This document shows positions 13,843-22,056 of a DNA stretch of 64,000 bases, in pieces. Within the stretch, counting starts at the first letter, position 1; every line of letters starts with the position of its first letter. The position numbers and the translations under genes are program-made. The notes under the pieces are model-generated. The model worked only from the letters and a program-made list of their open reading frames with translations, was not told the DNA's origin and did not search any database. Origin of the DNA: CAWJEL01 sp964647255 (lineage in GTDB: Bacteria > Chloroflexota > Anaerolineae > CG2-30-64-16). Location of the stretch: positions 1-64,000 of the forward strand of contig CAZYGI010000009.1 in the NCBI GenBank assembly GCA_964647255.1. Direction: 5' to 3'.

Positions 13843-14736
13843 ATGAATTTCCAGCAGTTTGCGACGACCGCCTTCGGGACAAAACTCTGGATGGCGCTGG
13901 GCCGGTTGCCGCCCGCCGCCGGCCACGTAGTGACGAGCCTCGTAACCGGCGTCCTGCACCGGCGCAAACACACCAGCCTCTACCAGATCCTGTATCGCAA
14001 CCAGGCCGGCGTGCTTGGCCCAAGCGCAACCCCGGCCGAGCTGGACGCTGCAGTGGGCGCCGTGCTGCATCACGCGGGCATGGCTAATTTCGATCTCATG
14101 CACCTGGCAGCCGGCGGAGAGGATGCGGTGCGCGACGCTGTCCGCTTCGAACCAGATTTTTGGGAAAACGTGGAACGCGCCCGAACCTCAGGCCGCGGCC
14201 TGTTGATCTGCGGCTGCCATTTGAGCAACTTCAACCTGGCCTTCCTCGGTTTTGCGCTGCACGGCTTCCCGGTTCAGGTGCTTTCGGCCGCGATGCCGGC
14301 GGCAGGCTTCGGCCTCATCGCCGAGATGCGCAACCGGGGCGTGCTGGAAGAGACGCCGATCGACGCGGCCGCGCTGAAAGCGGCGATCCACCGCTTGCGC
14401 GCCGGCGGCGCGGTCGCGACGGGCGTGGATTGGCCCGCTAGCGCCCAACAGACCGCCGCGACCCTGTTTTTCGGGCGGCCGGCGTACCTGCCCACCGGTT
14501 ATATTCGCATCGCGCTGGCCGCCAATGCCATCATCATGCCCCTGGCCTGCCGCTGGTCGAGCGAGATCGGTTATCACACGATCACCGCGCCGCTCATGGA
14601 GCTGGAGGTCACCGGCGACCGCGATGCCGACGTGCAGCGCAACACCCGCCGCGTCCTGGCGGTGGTCGAACGCTGGATCGCCGAAACGCCAGATCAGTGG
14701 CTGATGTACCATCCGGTCTGGCCCGAGGACGGCTAA
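13843..14736 (+). CDS. LpxL-like acyltransferase family protein with altered HX4D/E motif
   Basis: A 297-residue protein starting 7 bases after the small hypothetical gene, with GTGAGG upstream. The layout fits the lysophospholipid/lipid A/PIM acyltransferase superfamily: a GLLICGCHLSNFNLAFLG segment at the usual place, a second block GVDWPASAQQTAATLFFGRP, and ANAIIMPLACRW. In the family the first block reads H-x4-D/E; here the acidic position is Asn (HLSNFN). The enzyme may therefore be inactive or use another residue. The substrate is unknown; phosphatidylinositol mannoside or other glycolipid acylation is possible. Confidence 0.7.
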   Translation: MNFQQFATTAFGTKLWMALGRLPPAAGHVVTSLVTGVLHRRKHTSLYQILYRNQAGVLGPSATPAELDAAVGAVLHHAGMANFDLMHLAAGGEDAVRDAVRFEPDFWENVERARTSGRGLLICGCHLSNFNLAFLGFALHGFPVQVLSAAMPAAGFGLIAEMRNRGVLEETPIDAAALKAAIHRLRAGGAVATGVDWPASAQQTAATLFFGRPAYLPTGYIRIALAANAIIMPLACRWSSEIGYHTITAPLMELEVTGDRDADVQRNTRRVLAVVERWIAETPDQWLMYHPVWPEDG

Positions 14737-14803
14737 AAAGGCCGCCTCGCCGATTCATCATTCGCTGCTTCGTTGAGCGCGCAACCTTTCTGTGGGATTG
14801 ACC

Positions 14804-15436
14804 ATGCCCTACCGTTATCTACTTTTCTTCAAACCCTACGACGTACAACCCACCTTCACCGACCCGGAAGGGCGGCCTGCGCTGGGACAGTACGTGCTGG
14901 CGCCGGATGTGTACGCGGCCGGCCGGTTGGACGCGGACAGCGAAGGTCTCATGCTGCTCACCAATGACGGCCCGCTCGCCCACCGGCTCACCGATCCGCA
15001 CTTCAAGCTGCCCAAGACCTATTTCGTCCAGGTGGAAAACATCCCCCAAAAGGCAGCGCTCGCCGCGCTGCGCCGCGGGGTGCTGGTGAAGGGCGCCCTG
15101 ACCGCGCCGGCCGAGGTCGAGCTGCTGCCGGCCGAGCCGGACCTGCCACCGCGCGCCGTCCCGATCCGCTACCGGCCCACCATCCCAACCGCCTGGCTGC
15201 GGGTCATCCTGCGCGAGGGCAAGAAACGCCAGATTCGGCACATGACCGCGGCAGTCGGCCATCCGACGCTGCGGATCGTGCGCGTGGCGATCGGCCCGCT
15301 GACACTGCGCGGGTTACAGCCGGGCCAGTGGCGCGACCTGACCGATAAGGAGCTGGGCGATCTGCGCCGCGATCTGCACCTCGGCCCCGCGCCGGATGCC
15401 GGGCCGCCGCGGCGGAAAGACGCCGGTCAAGGTTGA
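14804..15436 (+). CDS. RNA pseudouridine synthase, RsuA/RluE-like (no S4 domain)
   Basis: A 210-residue member of the RsuA/RluB/E/F group, which isomerises uridine in ribosomal RNA. It starts with YRYLLFFKPYDVQPTF, carries the catalytic Asp43 in GRLDADSEGLMLLTND, and later EGKKRQIRHMTAAVGHPTLR, the conserved C-terminal block. It lacks the N-terminal S4 RNA-binding domain, as in RluE. The last residues (DAGPPRRKDAGQG) are low-complexity. The exact target uridine is not determinable. Confidence 0.88.
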   Translation: MPYRYLLFFKPYDVQPTFTDPEGRPALGQYVLAPDVYAAGRLDADSEGLMLLTNDGPLAHRLTDPHFKLPKTYFVQVENIPQKAALAALRRGVLVKGALTAPAEVELLPAEPDLPPRAVPIRYRPTIPTAWLRVILREGKKRQIRHMTAAVGHPTLRIVRVAIGPLTLRGLQPGQWRDLTDKELGDLRRDLHLGPAPDAGPPRRKDAGQG

Positions 15437-15481
15437 CTTTTGCGCCACTGAACCCATCCCGGATCAAGGACGGTCATCGCC

Positions 15482-16963
15482 ATGAACGAGCTCACCATCG
15501 CCGAACTTCAAGCCAACATGCAAACGGGCGAGCTGACGGCCCATGCGATCACGGAAACCTATCTCCGCCGCATCGGCGAGATTGACCAGGACGGCCCGCG
15601 GCTCAACTCAGTTATCGAAGTCAACCCTGATGCATTAGAAATCGCCGACGCGCTCGACGCCGAGCGCCGGGAACGCGGCCCCCGCGGCCCGCTCCACGGC
15701 ATCCCGGTGCTGATCAAAGACAACATTGACACGGCCGACCGCATGATGACCACCGCCGGGTCGCTGGCGTTGACGGGAAACTACGCTGCGGCGGATGCAA
15801 CCGTGGTGCGAAAGCTGCGGGAAGCCGGCGCGGTCATCCTCGGCAAGACCAATCTCAGCGAGTGGGCGAATTTCCGCTCCACGCACTCCGTCAGCGGCTG
15901 GAGCAGTCGCGGCGGGCAGACGCGCAACCCCTACGCGCTCGACCGCAACCCGTGCGGCTCAAGCTCCGGTTCCGGCGCGGCGGTGGCCGCGAATTTGTGC
16001 GCCGCTGCCCTCGGCACCGAGACCGACGGCTCGATCATCTGCCCATCGCACGCCAATGGCATCGTCGGCATCAAAACGACGCTGGGCCTGGTCAGCCGGG
16101 CCGGCATCGTCCCCATCGCCCACAGCCAGGATACCGCCGGCCCTATGGCGCGCACCGTCGCCGACGCGGCGATCTTGCTGGCCGCGCTGGCGGGACCGGA
16201 CCCGCGCGACCCGGGGAGCGTGGCGTGCGAGGCATGGAGCAATCGAGACCTGGCCGCTTGCTTTGATCGCGCGGGGCTGCGCGGGGCGCGGATCGGGGCG
16301 GCGCGCAACTTTTGCGGGTTCAACCCGCGCGTCGACGCGCTCTTCGAGGCGAGCCTGGCGGTATTGCGCGACGCGGGCGCCGAGATCGTGGACCCGGCGG
16401 ATATCGAGACCGCCAAGCAGCTAGACGAGCCGGAGTTCGAGGTATTGCTCTATGAGTTCAAGGCCGACCTGGACGCCTATCTGGCCGGCCTCGGCCCGCG
16501 GGCGCTGGTTCACTCGCTGGCGGATGTGATCGCGTTCAACGAGGCCAACCGTGAGCGGGTCATGCCCACCTTCGGGCAGGAGATCATGCTGCTGGCACGG
16601 GCGCGCGGCCCGCTGACCGACGAAAAGTATCTGCGGGCGCTGGCCGACTGCCGGCGGCTGGCGCGGGATGAAGGGATTGTCGCGACCCTGGCGAAACACA
16701 GCCTTGACGCCCTCGTCGCGCCCTCCGGCGGGCCGGCGTGGCTCACCGACTACGTCACCGGCGACCACTACAGCGGCGGCAGCTCAACCCCGGCCGCCGT
16801 GGCCGGTTACCCCAGCATCACCGTGCCCGCGGGCTACGTCTGGGGCCTGCCGGTTGGCCTCTCGTTTATTGGCCCGGCGTGGAGCGAGCCGGCGCTGATC
16901 CGCTACGCATACGCGTTCGAGCAGGCGACGCAGGTGCGACAGCCGCCGGCGTTTCGGAGATGA
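15482..16963 (+). CDS. Amidase, amidase-signature family
   Basis: A 493-residue Ser-cisSer-Lys amidase. The catalytic Lys is K79 in PVLIKDNIDT, the bridging Ser is in NPCGSSSGSGAAVAA (about S160), and the nucleophile is S184 in GTETDGSIICPS. The central Gly/Ser-rich stretch and the C-terminal YPSITVPAGY block fit general amidases (as in peptide amidase) better than GatA, and no gatB/gatC are nearby. No signal peptide is seen. It probably hydrolyses a small amide or peptide amide in the cytoplasm. Confidence 0.88.
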   Translation: MNELTIAELQANMQTGELTAHAITETYLRRIGEIDQDGPRLNSVIEVNPDALEIADALDAERRERGPRGPLHGIPVLIKDNIDTADRMMTTAGSLALTGNYAAADATVVRKLREAGAVILGKTNLSEWANFRSTHSVSGWSSRGGQTRNPYALDRNPCGSSSGSGAAVAANLCAAALGTETDGSIICPSHANGIVGIKTTLGLVSRAGIVPIAHSQDTAGPMARTVADAAILLAALAGPDPRDPGSVACEAWSNRDLAACFDRAGLRGARIGAARNFCGFNPRVDALFEASLAVLRDAGAEIVDPADIETAKQLDEPEFEVLLYEFKADLDAYLAGLGPRALVHSLADVIAFNEANRERVMPTFGQEIMLLARARGPLTDEKYLRALADCRRLARDEGIVATLAKHSLDALVAPSGGPAWLTDYVTGDHYSGGSSTPAAVAGYPSITVPAGYVWGLPVGLSFIGPAWSEPALIRYAYAFEQATQVRQPPAFRR

Positions 16964-17084
16964 TCTCGCTCGCCTAAGCGTCCCCTTGACCGGCCCCAGC
17001 ACCAGGCCGGTTCTGTCTGCTGCACCCGCACCCTGCGTTTGCACACTGCTTGTCAGATACATTCGCCCTCCCCCTGATAGCGCA

Positions 17085-17132
17085 GGTGTGCGGATGTGTT
17101 GGGGTGTCAAGCCCCCAACACATCCGCACACC
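17085..17132. repeat. Perfect 20-bp inverted repeat in a 321-base gene-free gap
   Basis: GGTGTGCGGATGTGTTGGGG and its exact complement flank an 8-base loop in the gap 16964-17284. No T-run follows, so it is not a standard terminator, though it may still end amidase transcription. The rest of the gap holds only the promoter at 17149-17177 and the leader of the next gene. Confidence 0.8.
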
Positions 17133-17148
17133 CGATTGCGCGAGGCTA

Positions 17149-17177
17149 TTTACAAGCGCCGCCCGGAGTGCTATGAT
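17149..17177 (+). promoter_or_regulatory. Sigma-70-type promoter for the secreted SdrD-B-like protein
   Basis: TTTACA, a 17-base spacer and TATGAT, predicting an untranslated leader of about 100 bases before the AAGGAGG and ATG at 17285. Confidence 0.7.
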
Positions 17178-17284
17178 AGCCTCGTCATCGCCGCACACCA
17201 TCGCCGCGCCGCACCATCAAACAGTTGGCATCGCCTTCCACTGCCCTCGCACTGCATGCACAACTACCGCTAAGGAGGACTATT

Positions 17285-18262
17285 ATGTTCACCCCGCCAC
17301 GTCTTGTTTTACTGCGGTTGTTCGTGCTCCTCTTGATCTTTGCCACGCCGGGCGCGGCGTTCGCAGCCGGGCCGCCGGAACCGCCCAGCGGCGCGACCCC
17401 GGCGAACGACGTTCTGAGCGATCCGGCGCCGCAGGCCTGCTGGATGGCGCCGGACGCCGCGGCGCCCCAGGGCAGCCTGCCTTCCTGCATCCCCGCGACG
17501 ATTGCAGGTTCCCTCGGCAGCGGCAGCTCCGACTATCGCGGCACGAGCGGCGCCATGCCAAAGCGGCTCTTTCGGGACGGTGTCCCTTCCACGTGCGCCG
17601 CACCGAAATCAACACAAAATATCTATGGCGAAGGCGTCTTTCGATATGACGCGTACACGTTTATGAATTATGGAGCGCAGGCATGCGTGACCGTGGAGTT
17701 TGCCGCACCGGCCTGCCCGGTTCAGGTATGGCCTGTGACCTACCGGGGGAGCTTCAACCCGGCGGATGTGCAGGCCAACTATCTGGCCGACAGCGGCAGC
17801 AGCACCGCTCAAGGCAGTCCCGCGCGCACATACAGCTTCACGATCCCAACCAACGTCAGGTTCGTCGTGGTCGTAAGCGAGGTTACTGCTAGTTCGGCTA
17901 CATGCCCGTACACCCTGAAGGTGACCGGCATCACAGGCTGTCCGCAGGTCTGGGGCTATGTCTTCCTAGACGCCAACGGCAACGGCATCCGAGATGCGGC
18001 CGAGCAGGACGGGCTGCCGAATGTCTATGTGACGCTGACCCCTGGAGTCAGCGGTGCAGCGACAACCGTGACGAAGGGATACTACCTCTTCACCTCGGTG
18101 CCGCCGGATGACTACTGCGCCGTCGCGGCGATCCCGGCCGGCTACCGGAGCACAAGTCCGGCTCAGGTTTGCTTCAACGTCAAAAACAACACGGTGGTGA
18201 ACTTCGGGGTGCAGGCAAACAGCTTGAAACGAGTATTCGTGCCGATGGTGATGAAGCGGTAG
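17285..18262 (+). CDS. Secreted SdrD B-like domain protein with C-terminal FVPM-type tail
   Basis: A 325-residue exported protein with a clear signal peptide (RLFVLLLIFATPGAAFAAG). The ATG at 17285 is fixed by AAGGAGG. The middle holds eight or more cysteines and a domain that may bind carbohydrate or protein partners. Residues about 220-310 form one SdrD B-like (CNA-B type) beta-sandwich, recognised from GYVFLDANGNGIRDAAEQDG and LPNVYVTLTPG. The protein ends KRVFVPMVMKR, a short hydrophobic-plus-basic tail similar to the YLPLIAR end of the giant protein at 48372-52745. Surface function is inferred only. Confidence 0.8.
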   Translation: MFTPPRLVLLRLFVLLLIFATPGAAFAAGPPEPPSGATPANDVLSDPAPQACWMAPDAAAPQGSLPSCIPATIAGSLGSGSSDYRGTSGAMPKRLFRDGVPSTCAAPKSTQNIYGEGVFRYDAYTFMNYGAQACVTVEFAAPACPVQVWPVTYRGSFNPADVQANYLADSGSSTAQGSPARTYSFTIPTNVRFVVVVSEVTASSATCPYTLKVTGITGCPQVWGYVFLDANGNGIRDAAEQDGLPNVYVTLTPGVSGAATTVTKGYYLFTSVPPDDYCAVAAIPAGYRSTSPAQVCFNVKNNTVVNFGVQANSLKRVFVPMVMKR

Positions 18263-18316
18263 GCCCCGCCGCAGGCTGCGGGATGCGGGATGCGGTGATG
18301 GCGCGACCTGGGATGC

Positions 18317-18371
18317 GTAGTGATGACTTTCGTCGTTCCGGCCGGCGCCGACGATTGAAGTCGTTACGACC
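18317..18371. repeat. Imperfect inverted element of the ATGACTTTCGTCG / GAAGTCGTTACGAC type (type J)
   Basis: Left arm GTAGTGATGACTTTCGTCG and right arm CGACGATTGAAGTCGTTACG pair imperfectly around a GC-rich centre. The element at 20080-20131 is related. It lies between convergent genes. Confidence 0.65.
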
Positions 18372-18437
18372 GAAACCCAGGCGGGCTGCCGGCCGGAGGT
18401 GCTGCAGGAATCCTAAACCTGGGCGCCTGGGGGAACT

Positions 18438-18506
18438 GGAATCGAGGCTTCAGCCGGTTTTCCGATCCTGAAAGCGACATGTCGCACCGGTCAAAGCCTC
18501 GATTCC
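18438..18506. terminator. Long-loop hairpin between convergent genes
   Basis: A perfect 13-bp stem (GGAATCGAGGCTT and complement), with further pairing of CCGGT and ACCGG inside it. It sits between the ends of the secreted-protein gene and the aldo/keto reductase gene. No strong T-run, so the terminator role is inferred from position. Confidence 0.5.
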
Positions 18507-18532
18507 GAATACATTGAGAATTCCTGGATGGA

Positions 18533-19525
18533 CTAGCGGTAATCCGGCTCGCCGTTCGGCTTGTTATCCAGGATCGCCTCGATGCGGTCGAGCACGTCGG
18601 CGGTCAGCTTCTCTACCACGTCGAGCGCGGCCATGTTCTCAACGACCTGCTCGGGCCGGGACGCGCCAGTGATCACCGTGCTAACATCCGGGTTCAACAG
18701 ACACCAGGCCAACGCCATCTGCGACATCGTGCAGCCGAGTTCGTCGGCGATGAGCGCAAGCTGGCGGGCCTTTTCGATCTTCTGCTGCCCCTCAGAGCTC
18801 TCGAACTGCCTGCGCAGCCATTCGTAGCCAGGCAGGCTGGCGCGGGTGCCTTCGGGCATCCCCTGGTTGTATTTGCCTGTCAACAGGCCGCTGGCGAGCG
18901 GGCTCCAGATGGTGGTGCCCAGGCCGATTTCGCGGTACAGCCGCGCATACTCAGCCTCGACGCGCTCGCGGTGGAACATGTTATACTGCGGCTGCTCCAT
19001 CGTCGGCGGGACCAGGTGCTCGCGCCGCGCCACCGCGTACGCCTCCATGATCTGGACTGCGCTCCACTCGCTGGTGCCCCAATAGAACGCCTTGCCCTGG
19101 TCTATCAGATAGGACATCGCCCGCACCGTCTCTTCGACGGGCGTGAATTTGTCGGGGCGATGGCAGAAGATCAGGTCTACATAGTCGAGCTGGAGGCGGG
19201 CCAGCGCAGCATTAGCGCCCTCGATGACATGCTTGCGCGAGAGGCCGCGGTCGTTAGGCCCCTTGCCGCCCCAGAAAACCTTGGTGGAGATCACCAGGTC
19301 GGAGCGCTTCCAGCCGGCGCGCTTGAACACGTTGCCCATCAGCGTCTCCGACTGGCCACCCGCGTAGACCTCGGCGTTGTCGAAGAAATTCACACCCGCG
19401 TCGTACGCGGCCTTCATGCAGTCATGGGCGAGGTCCTCGCCGATCTGGCTGCCGAACGTGACCCACGAGCCAAACGATAGGGCCGAAACCTGCAGGCCCG
19501 ATGAACCAAGGAAACGATATTCCAC
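18533..19525 (-). CDS. Aldo/keto reductase, Kv-beta/YghZ-like
   Basis: A 330-residue NADPH-dependent oxidoreductase starting with GTG (AAGGAT 12 bases upstream). The catalytic tetrad is visible: D49 and Y54 in FFDNAEVYAGG, K82 in VISTKVFWGG, and His in DLIFCHRPD. The sequence belongs to the branch containing voltage-gated potassium channel beta subunits and E. coli YghZ, judged from YWGTSEWSAVQI and NMFHRERVEAEY. Its physiological aldehyde substrate is unknown. It is downstream of dtd on the same strand, with a repeat array between the two. Confidence 0.92.
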   Translation of the reverse strand: MEYRFLGSSGLQVSALSFGSWVTFGSQIGEDLAHDCMKAAYDAGVNFFDNAEVYAGGQSETLMGNVFKRAGWKRSDLVISTKVFWGGKGPNDRGLSRKHVIEGANAALARLQLDYVDLIFCHRPDKFTPVEETVRAMSYLIDQGKAFYWGTSEWSAVQIMEAYAVARREHLVPPTMEQPQYNMFHRERVEAEYARLYREIGLGTTIWSPLASGLLTGKYNQGMPEGTRASLPGYEWLRRQFESSEGQQKIEKARQLALIADELGCTMSQMALAWCLLNPDVSTVITGASRPEQVVENMAALDVVEKLTADVLDRIEAILDNKPNGEPDYR

Positions 19526-19551
19526 GAGTTTGACAATCCTTTCTTGATGAA

Positions 19552-19602
19552 ACGATAGACGATGGCCAATGGGCGATGGACAATTGTCAATGGTCCAGCG
19601 CT
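19552..19602. repeat. Type A GATGGAC-unit array
   Basis: Units ACGATAGACGATGG, CCAATGGGCGATGG and ACAATTGTCAATGG, the same family as the arrays at 1441 and 60791. It reaches the stop codon of dtd. Confidence 0.75.
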
Positions 19603-20047
19603 AATGATCCGTCGTCTCCAACCACAACGTCACGGGGCCATCGTTGACCAGTGCGACTTGCATGATGGCCTGGAACCGGCCGGTTTCGACAGGCAAACCC
19701 TCGGTGCGGAGCTTCTCGACGAAGTATTCGACCAGCGGCTCGGCAACTTCCGGCCGCGCAGCCTGCACGAAATCGGGGCGGCGCCCCCTGCGCGCGTCGC
19801 CGTAGAGCGTGAACTGCGACACGACCAACACCGCGCCGCCCACATCCGCCAGCCCCAGGTTCATCTTCCCGGCCGCATCATCGAAGACGCGCAGCCCGGC
19901 GATCTTGTGCGCCAGCCAGTCGGCCTCAGCACGTCCGTCGCCGTGCGTCACGCCGAGCAGCACCAGGAACCCGCGGCCGATCCGGCCGACGACCTGCCCG
20001 TCCACCGTCACCGAAGCCTGGCTGACCCGCTGAATGAGTGCGCGCAT
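19601..20047 (-). CDS. dtd: D-aminoacyl-tRNA deacylase
   Basis: A 148-residue proofreading enzyme that cleaves D-amino acids from mischarged tRNA. The family length and both signatures are present: SQFTLYGDARRGRRP (the active-site strand with the catalytic Thr/Gln region) and the Gly-cisPro block in LVNDGPVTLWLE. The ATG at 20047 begins MRALIQRVSQASVTVDG, the standard N-terminus. The gene stands alone between repeat arrays. Confidence 0.95.
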   Translation of the reverse strand: MRALIQRVSQASVTVDGQVVGRIGRGFLVLLGVTHGDGRAEADWLAHKIAGLRVFDDAAGKMNLGLADVGGAVLVVSQFTLYGDARRGRRPDFVQAARPEVAEPLVEYFVEKLRTEGLPVETGRFQAIMQVALVNDGPVTLWLETTDH

Positions 20048-20079
20048 CTAGTACCTCGCCACCAAGAATTTGAGGGGCC

Positions 20080-20131
20080 GTAGTGGGACTTTAGTCGCTT
20101 TTTGGTCGGCGACGAACGACTGAAGTCCCAC
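20080..20131. repeat. Inverted GTGGGACTTTAGTCG / CGACTGAAGTCCCAC element (type J)
   Basis: Two 15-base arms with one mismatch enclose a 19-base centre. This is a cleaner member of the family seen at 18317-18371. Confidence 0.75.
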
Positions 20132-20192
20132 GGGATGCTGTGCGATCGCCACTCCCACCCATCACATTTTTTCTGTGGCGAGACGCCAGAGG

Positions 20193-20210
20193 CTGGAAGC
20201 CAGCTTCCAG
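20193..20210. repeat. Compact palindrome downstream of ldh
   Basis: CTGGAAGC and its complement GCTTCCAG are separated by two bases. It lies 16 bases past the ldh stop, where a terminator would stand, but lacks a T-run. Confidence 0.5.
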
Positions 20211-20225
20211 TATCCAACTTCCCGT

Positions 20226-21182
20226 CTACAGTCCCACGGCCTGCGCGGTTTCCTTGAGCACTTGCGCCGAGCGTTGCAGCGCGGTCAGCTCGTCAGTGCT
20301 CAGCGGCGGCTCGAACACCACCTCAACCCCGTTGTGATCCACAATCGAGGGCAAGCTCAAGCAGATGTCGGAGATACCGTATTGCCCAGTCAGCAAGGTG
20401 GACACGGTCAGAATGGTGTCCTGGTCGCGTAGGATCGCCTCAACGATGTGGCGGATAGCGAGGCCGATGGCGTAGTAGGTGGCGCCCTTGCGCTCGATGA
20501 TCTCGTAGGCCGCGTGAACGACCTCGTCGGCCACCCGCTCCTGGATGTACGCGTCAAAGGAGCGCCCGCGCTGGGCGCTGAACGCCGCGATGGGCATGCT
20601 GGCGACCGTAGCCCGGCTCCAGACCACGACCTCGCTGTCGCCGTGCTCGCCGATCACGTAACCGTGAACGCTGCGGGGATCCACCTCCAGCTTTTGACCG
20701 ATCAGTGAGCGCAGCCGGCCGGTGTCCAACACCGTGCCCGACCCGATGACGCGGCCGGTTGGAAAGCCTGAGAACCTCAGCGCCGCAAGGGTCAGCACAT
20801 CCACCGGATTGGCGACGATCAGCAGGATCGCGTCGGGCGCGGCCGCGGCGATCTGCGGGATCATGCTCTTGAAGATTGCGGTATTTTTCTTGACCAGATC
20901 GAGCCGCGTCTCGCCCGGTTTCTGTGCCGCTCCAGCCGTGACGACCACGATTCGGCAGCCGGCGCAATCGGCGTAGGTGCCATGCCGAACTGTCACCGGC
21001 CGCACGAACGGCGACCCTTGCGCCAGATCCATCGCCTCGCCCTCGGCCTTGCGCTCATTGACGTCCACCAGCACGATCTCGCTGGCCAGGCCGCTGATCA
21101 TCAGCGCATAGGCTGCGCTTGCGCCCACTGCGCCCGCGCCGCCAACAATCGCGATCTTGATGGGTATACACTCGAATTCCAT
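20226..21182 (-). CDS. ldh: L-lactate dehydrogenase
   Basis: A 318-residue NAD-dependent LDH/MDH superfamily enzyme. The Rossmann loop is GGAGAVGASAAYAL; the active-site His lies in GEHGDSEVVVWS. In the mobile loop the substrate-selecting position is Gln (GAAQKPGETRLDLV), which favours pyruvate/lactate over oxaloacetate/malate, where Arg is expected. AGGAG lies 8 bases before the ATG. It would interconvert pyruvate and L-lactate in the cytoplasm. No close operon partner is obvious; moaD-moaE begins 45 bases upstream on the same strand. Confidence 0.92.
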   Translation of the reverse strand: MEFECIPIKIAIVGGAGAVGASAAYALMISGLASEIVLVDVNERKAEGEAMDLAQGSPFVRPVTVRHGTYADCAGCRIVVVTAGAAQKPGETRLDLVKKNTAIFKSMIPQIAAAAPDAILLIVANPVDVLTLAALRFSGFPTGRVIGSGTVLDTGRLRSLIGQKLEVDPRSVHGYVIGEHGDSEVVVWSRATVASMPIAAFSAQRGRSFDAYIQERVADEVVHAAYEIIERKGATYYAIGLAIRHIVEAILRDQDTILTVSTLLTGQYGISDICLSLPSIVDHNGVEVVFEPPLSTDELTALQRSAQVLKETAQAVGL

Positions 21183-21227
21183 AATCTATCTCCTCGCATT
21201 TCGGAACCGGATGGACCGATCGGAGCA

Positions 21228-21956
21228 CTACAACGCTGACTCAGGCCCTTCCACCCAGCTCGATCCGTTGGGGCCGACCTCACGCTTCCAGATCGGCGCG
21301 ATCTGCTTGACCCGATCAATGATAAAATGACAGGCGTCGAACGTCTCGGCCCGGTGTGCGGCAGCCACCGCGATCACGATCGAGATATCGCCGACTTCCA
21401 GCCTTCCCACCCGGTGAACGATGGCCACCGCAGCAATCCCAGGCCAGCGCGCCTGCGCCTCGGCCGCGATCTGAGCGAAGCTCGCCTCAGCCATCTCAGG
21501 ATACGCCTCATACTCCAGATAATCGGTGGTGAAGCCCACGCTTTGGCCCGGTTTGCCCGCCGTGATGCCGCGCACCGTCCCGGCGAAGAGGGTGATGCTC
21601 CCGCGCTCCGGCGCCGCCACGCGGGCCGCGACTTCATCGAGGGAAATGGGCCGGTCGCTCATCTCGAAGGGGCGACGTGATCCCGCCCCTGCAAGGCCCG
21701 AGCCCCCGCTCACCGGCGGGAGGAGCGCCACTTCATCGCCGTCCGCCAGCACGCGATCCCGCGCGACGATGGCACGGTTGACGGCAACAGCCACCCGGCG
21801 CTCGGCCAGCCGCGCCTCCGGATGATTGGCCGCCAACTCCGCCAGGAGCCCGGCGACGTCAGCGCCGGCCGGCAGCAGCATTTGGAAGTTGCTGAACCCC
21901 AGCAGGTCGCGCAGCGCCGCAAAGGCGCGGATACGGATTGTAATCGTTTCTGTCAT
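21228..21956 (-). CDS. Fused MoaD-MoaE, molybdopterin synthase
   Basis: A 242-residue fusion. The start at 21956 is fixed by AGGAG; the upstream open frame is repeat sequence. Residues about 1-88 are a ubiquitin-like MoaD that ends in the sulfur-carrier GG (LLPPVSGGSGLAG), here not at a free C-terminus. After a short linker, residues about 100-240 are MoaE, with FAGTVRGITAGK, the EYEAYPEMA block and the catalytic Lys region in RVKQIAPIWKREVG. Molybdopterin synthase inserts sulfur into precursor Z to make molybdopterin. A fused MoaD needs its GG freed by cleavage, as reported for mycobacterial MoaX, or another route. moaC overlaps the intervening repeat upstream. Confidence 0.93.
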   Translation of the reverse strand: MTETITIRIRAFAALRDLLGFSNFQMLLPAGADVAGLLAELAANHPEARLAERRVAVAVNRAIVARDRVLADGDEVALLPPVSGGSGLAGAGSRRPFEMSDRPISLDEVAARVAAPERGSITLFAGTVRGITAGKPGQSVGFTTDYLEYEAYPEMAEASFAQIAAEAQARWPGIAAVAIVHRVGRLEVGDISIVIAVAAAHRAETFDACHFIIDRVKQIAPIWKREVGPNGSSWVEGPESAL

Positions 21957-21970
21957 CGTCGCTCCTGATC

Positions 21971-22056
21971 TGGAGGCTAGAAGTTGGAAGTTGGAAGATG
22001 AAGTGATCGCCAGTGCCTGACCTCCAACTTCTAACCTCCAACCTCCAACCTCCACT
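21971..22056. repeat. Head-to-head AGTTGGA / CTCCAAC array (type E)
   Basis: Left arm TGGAGGCTAGAAGTTGGAAG and right arm ending CTCCAACCTCCAACCTCCA are inverted relative to each other across about 30 bases. The right arm supplies the last residues of moaC (GEWRLEVGG) and its stop. Confidence 0.8.

Noticed and set aside
15482..16963. GatA of the tRNA amidotransferase
   Set aside because: No gatB or gatC nearby and the C-terminal half matches general amidases better.
20226..21182. Malate dehydrogenase
   Set aside because: The specificity position is Gln (AAQKPGETR), the lactate dehydrogenase choice; malate enzymes have Arg there.
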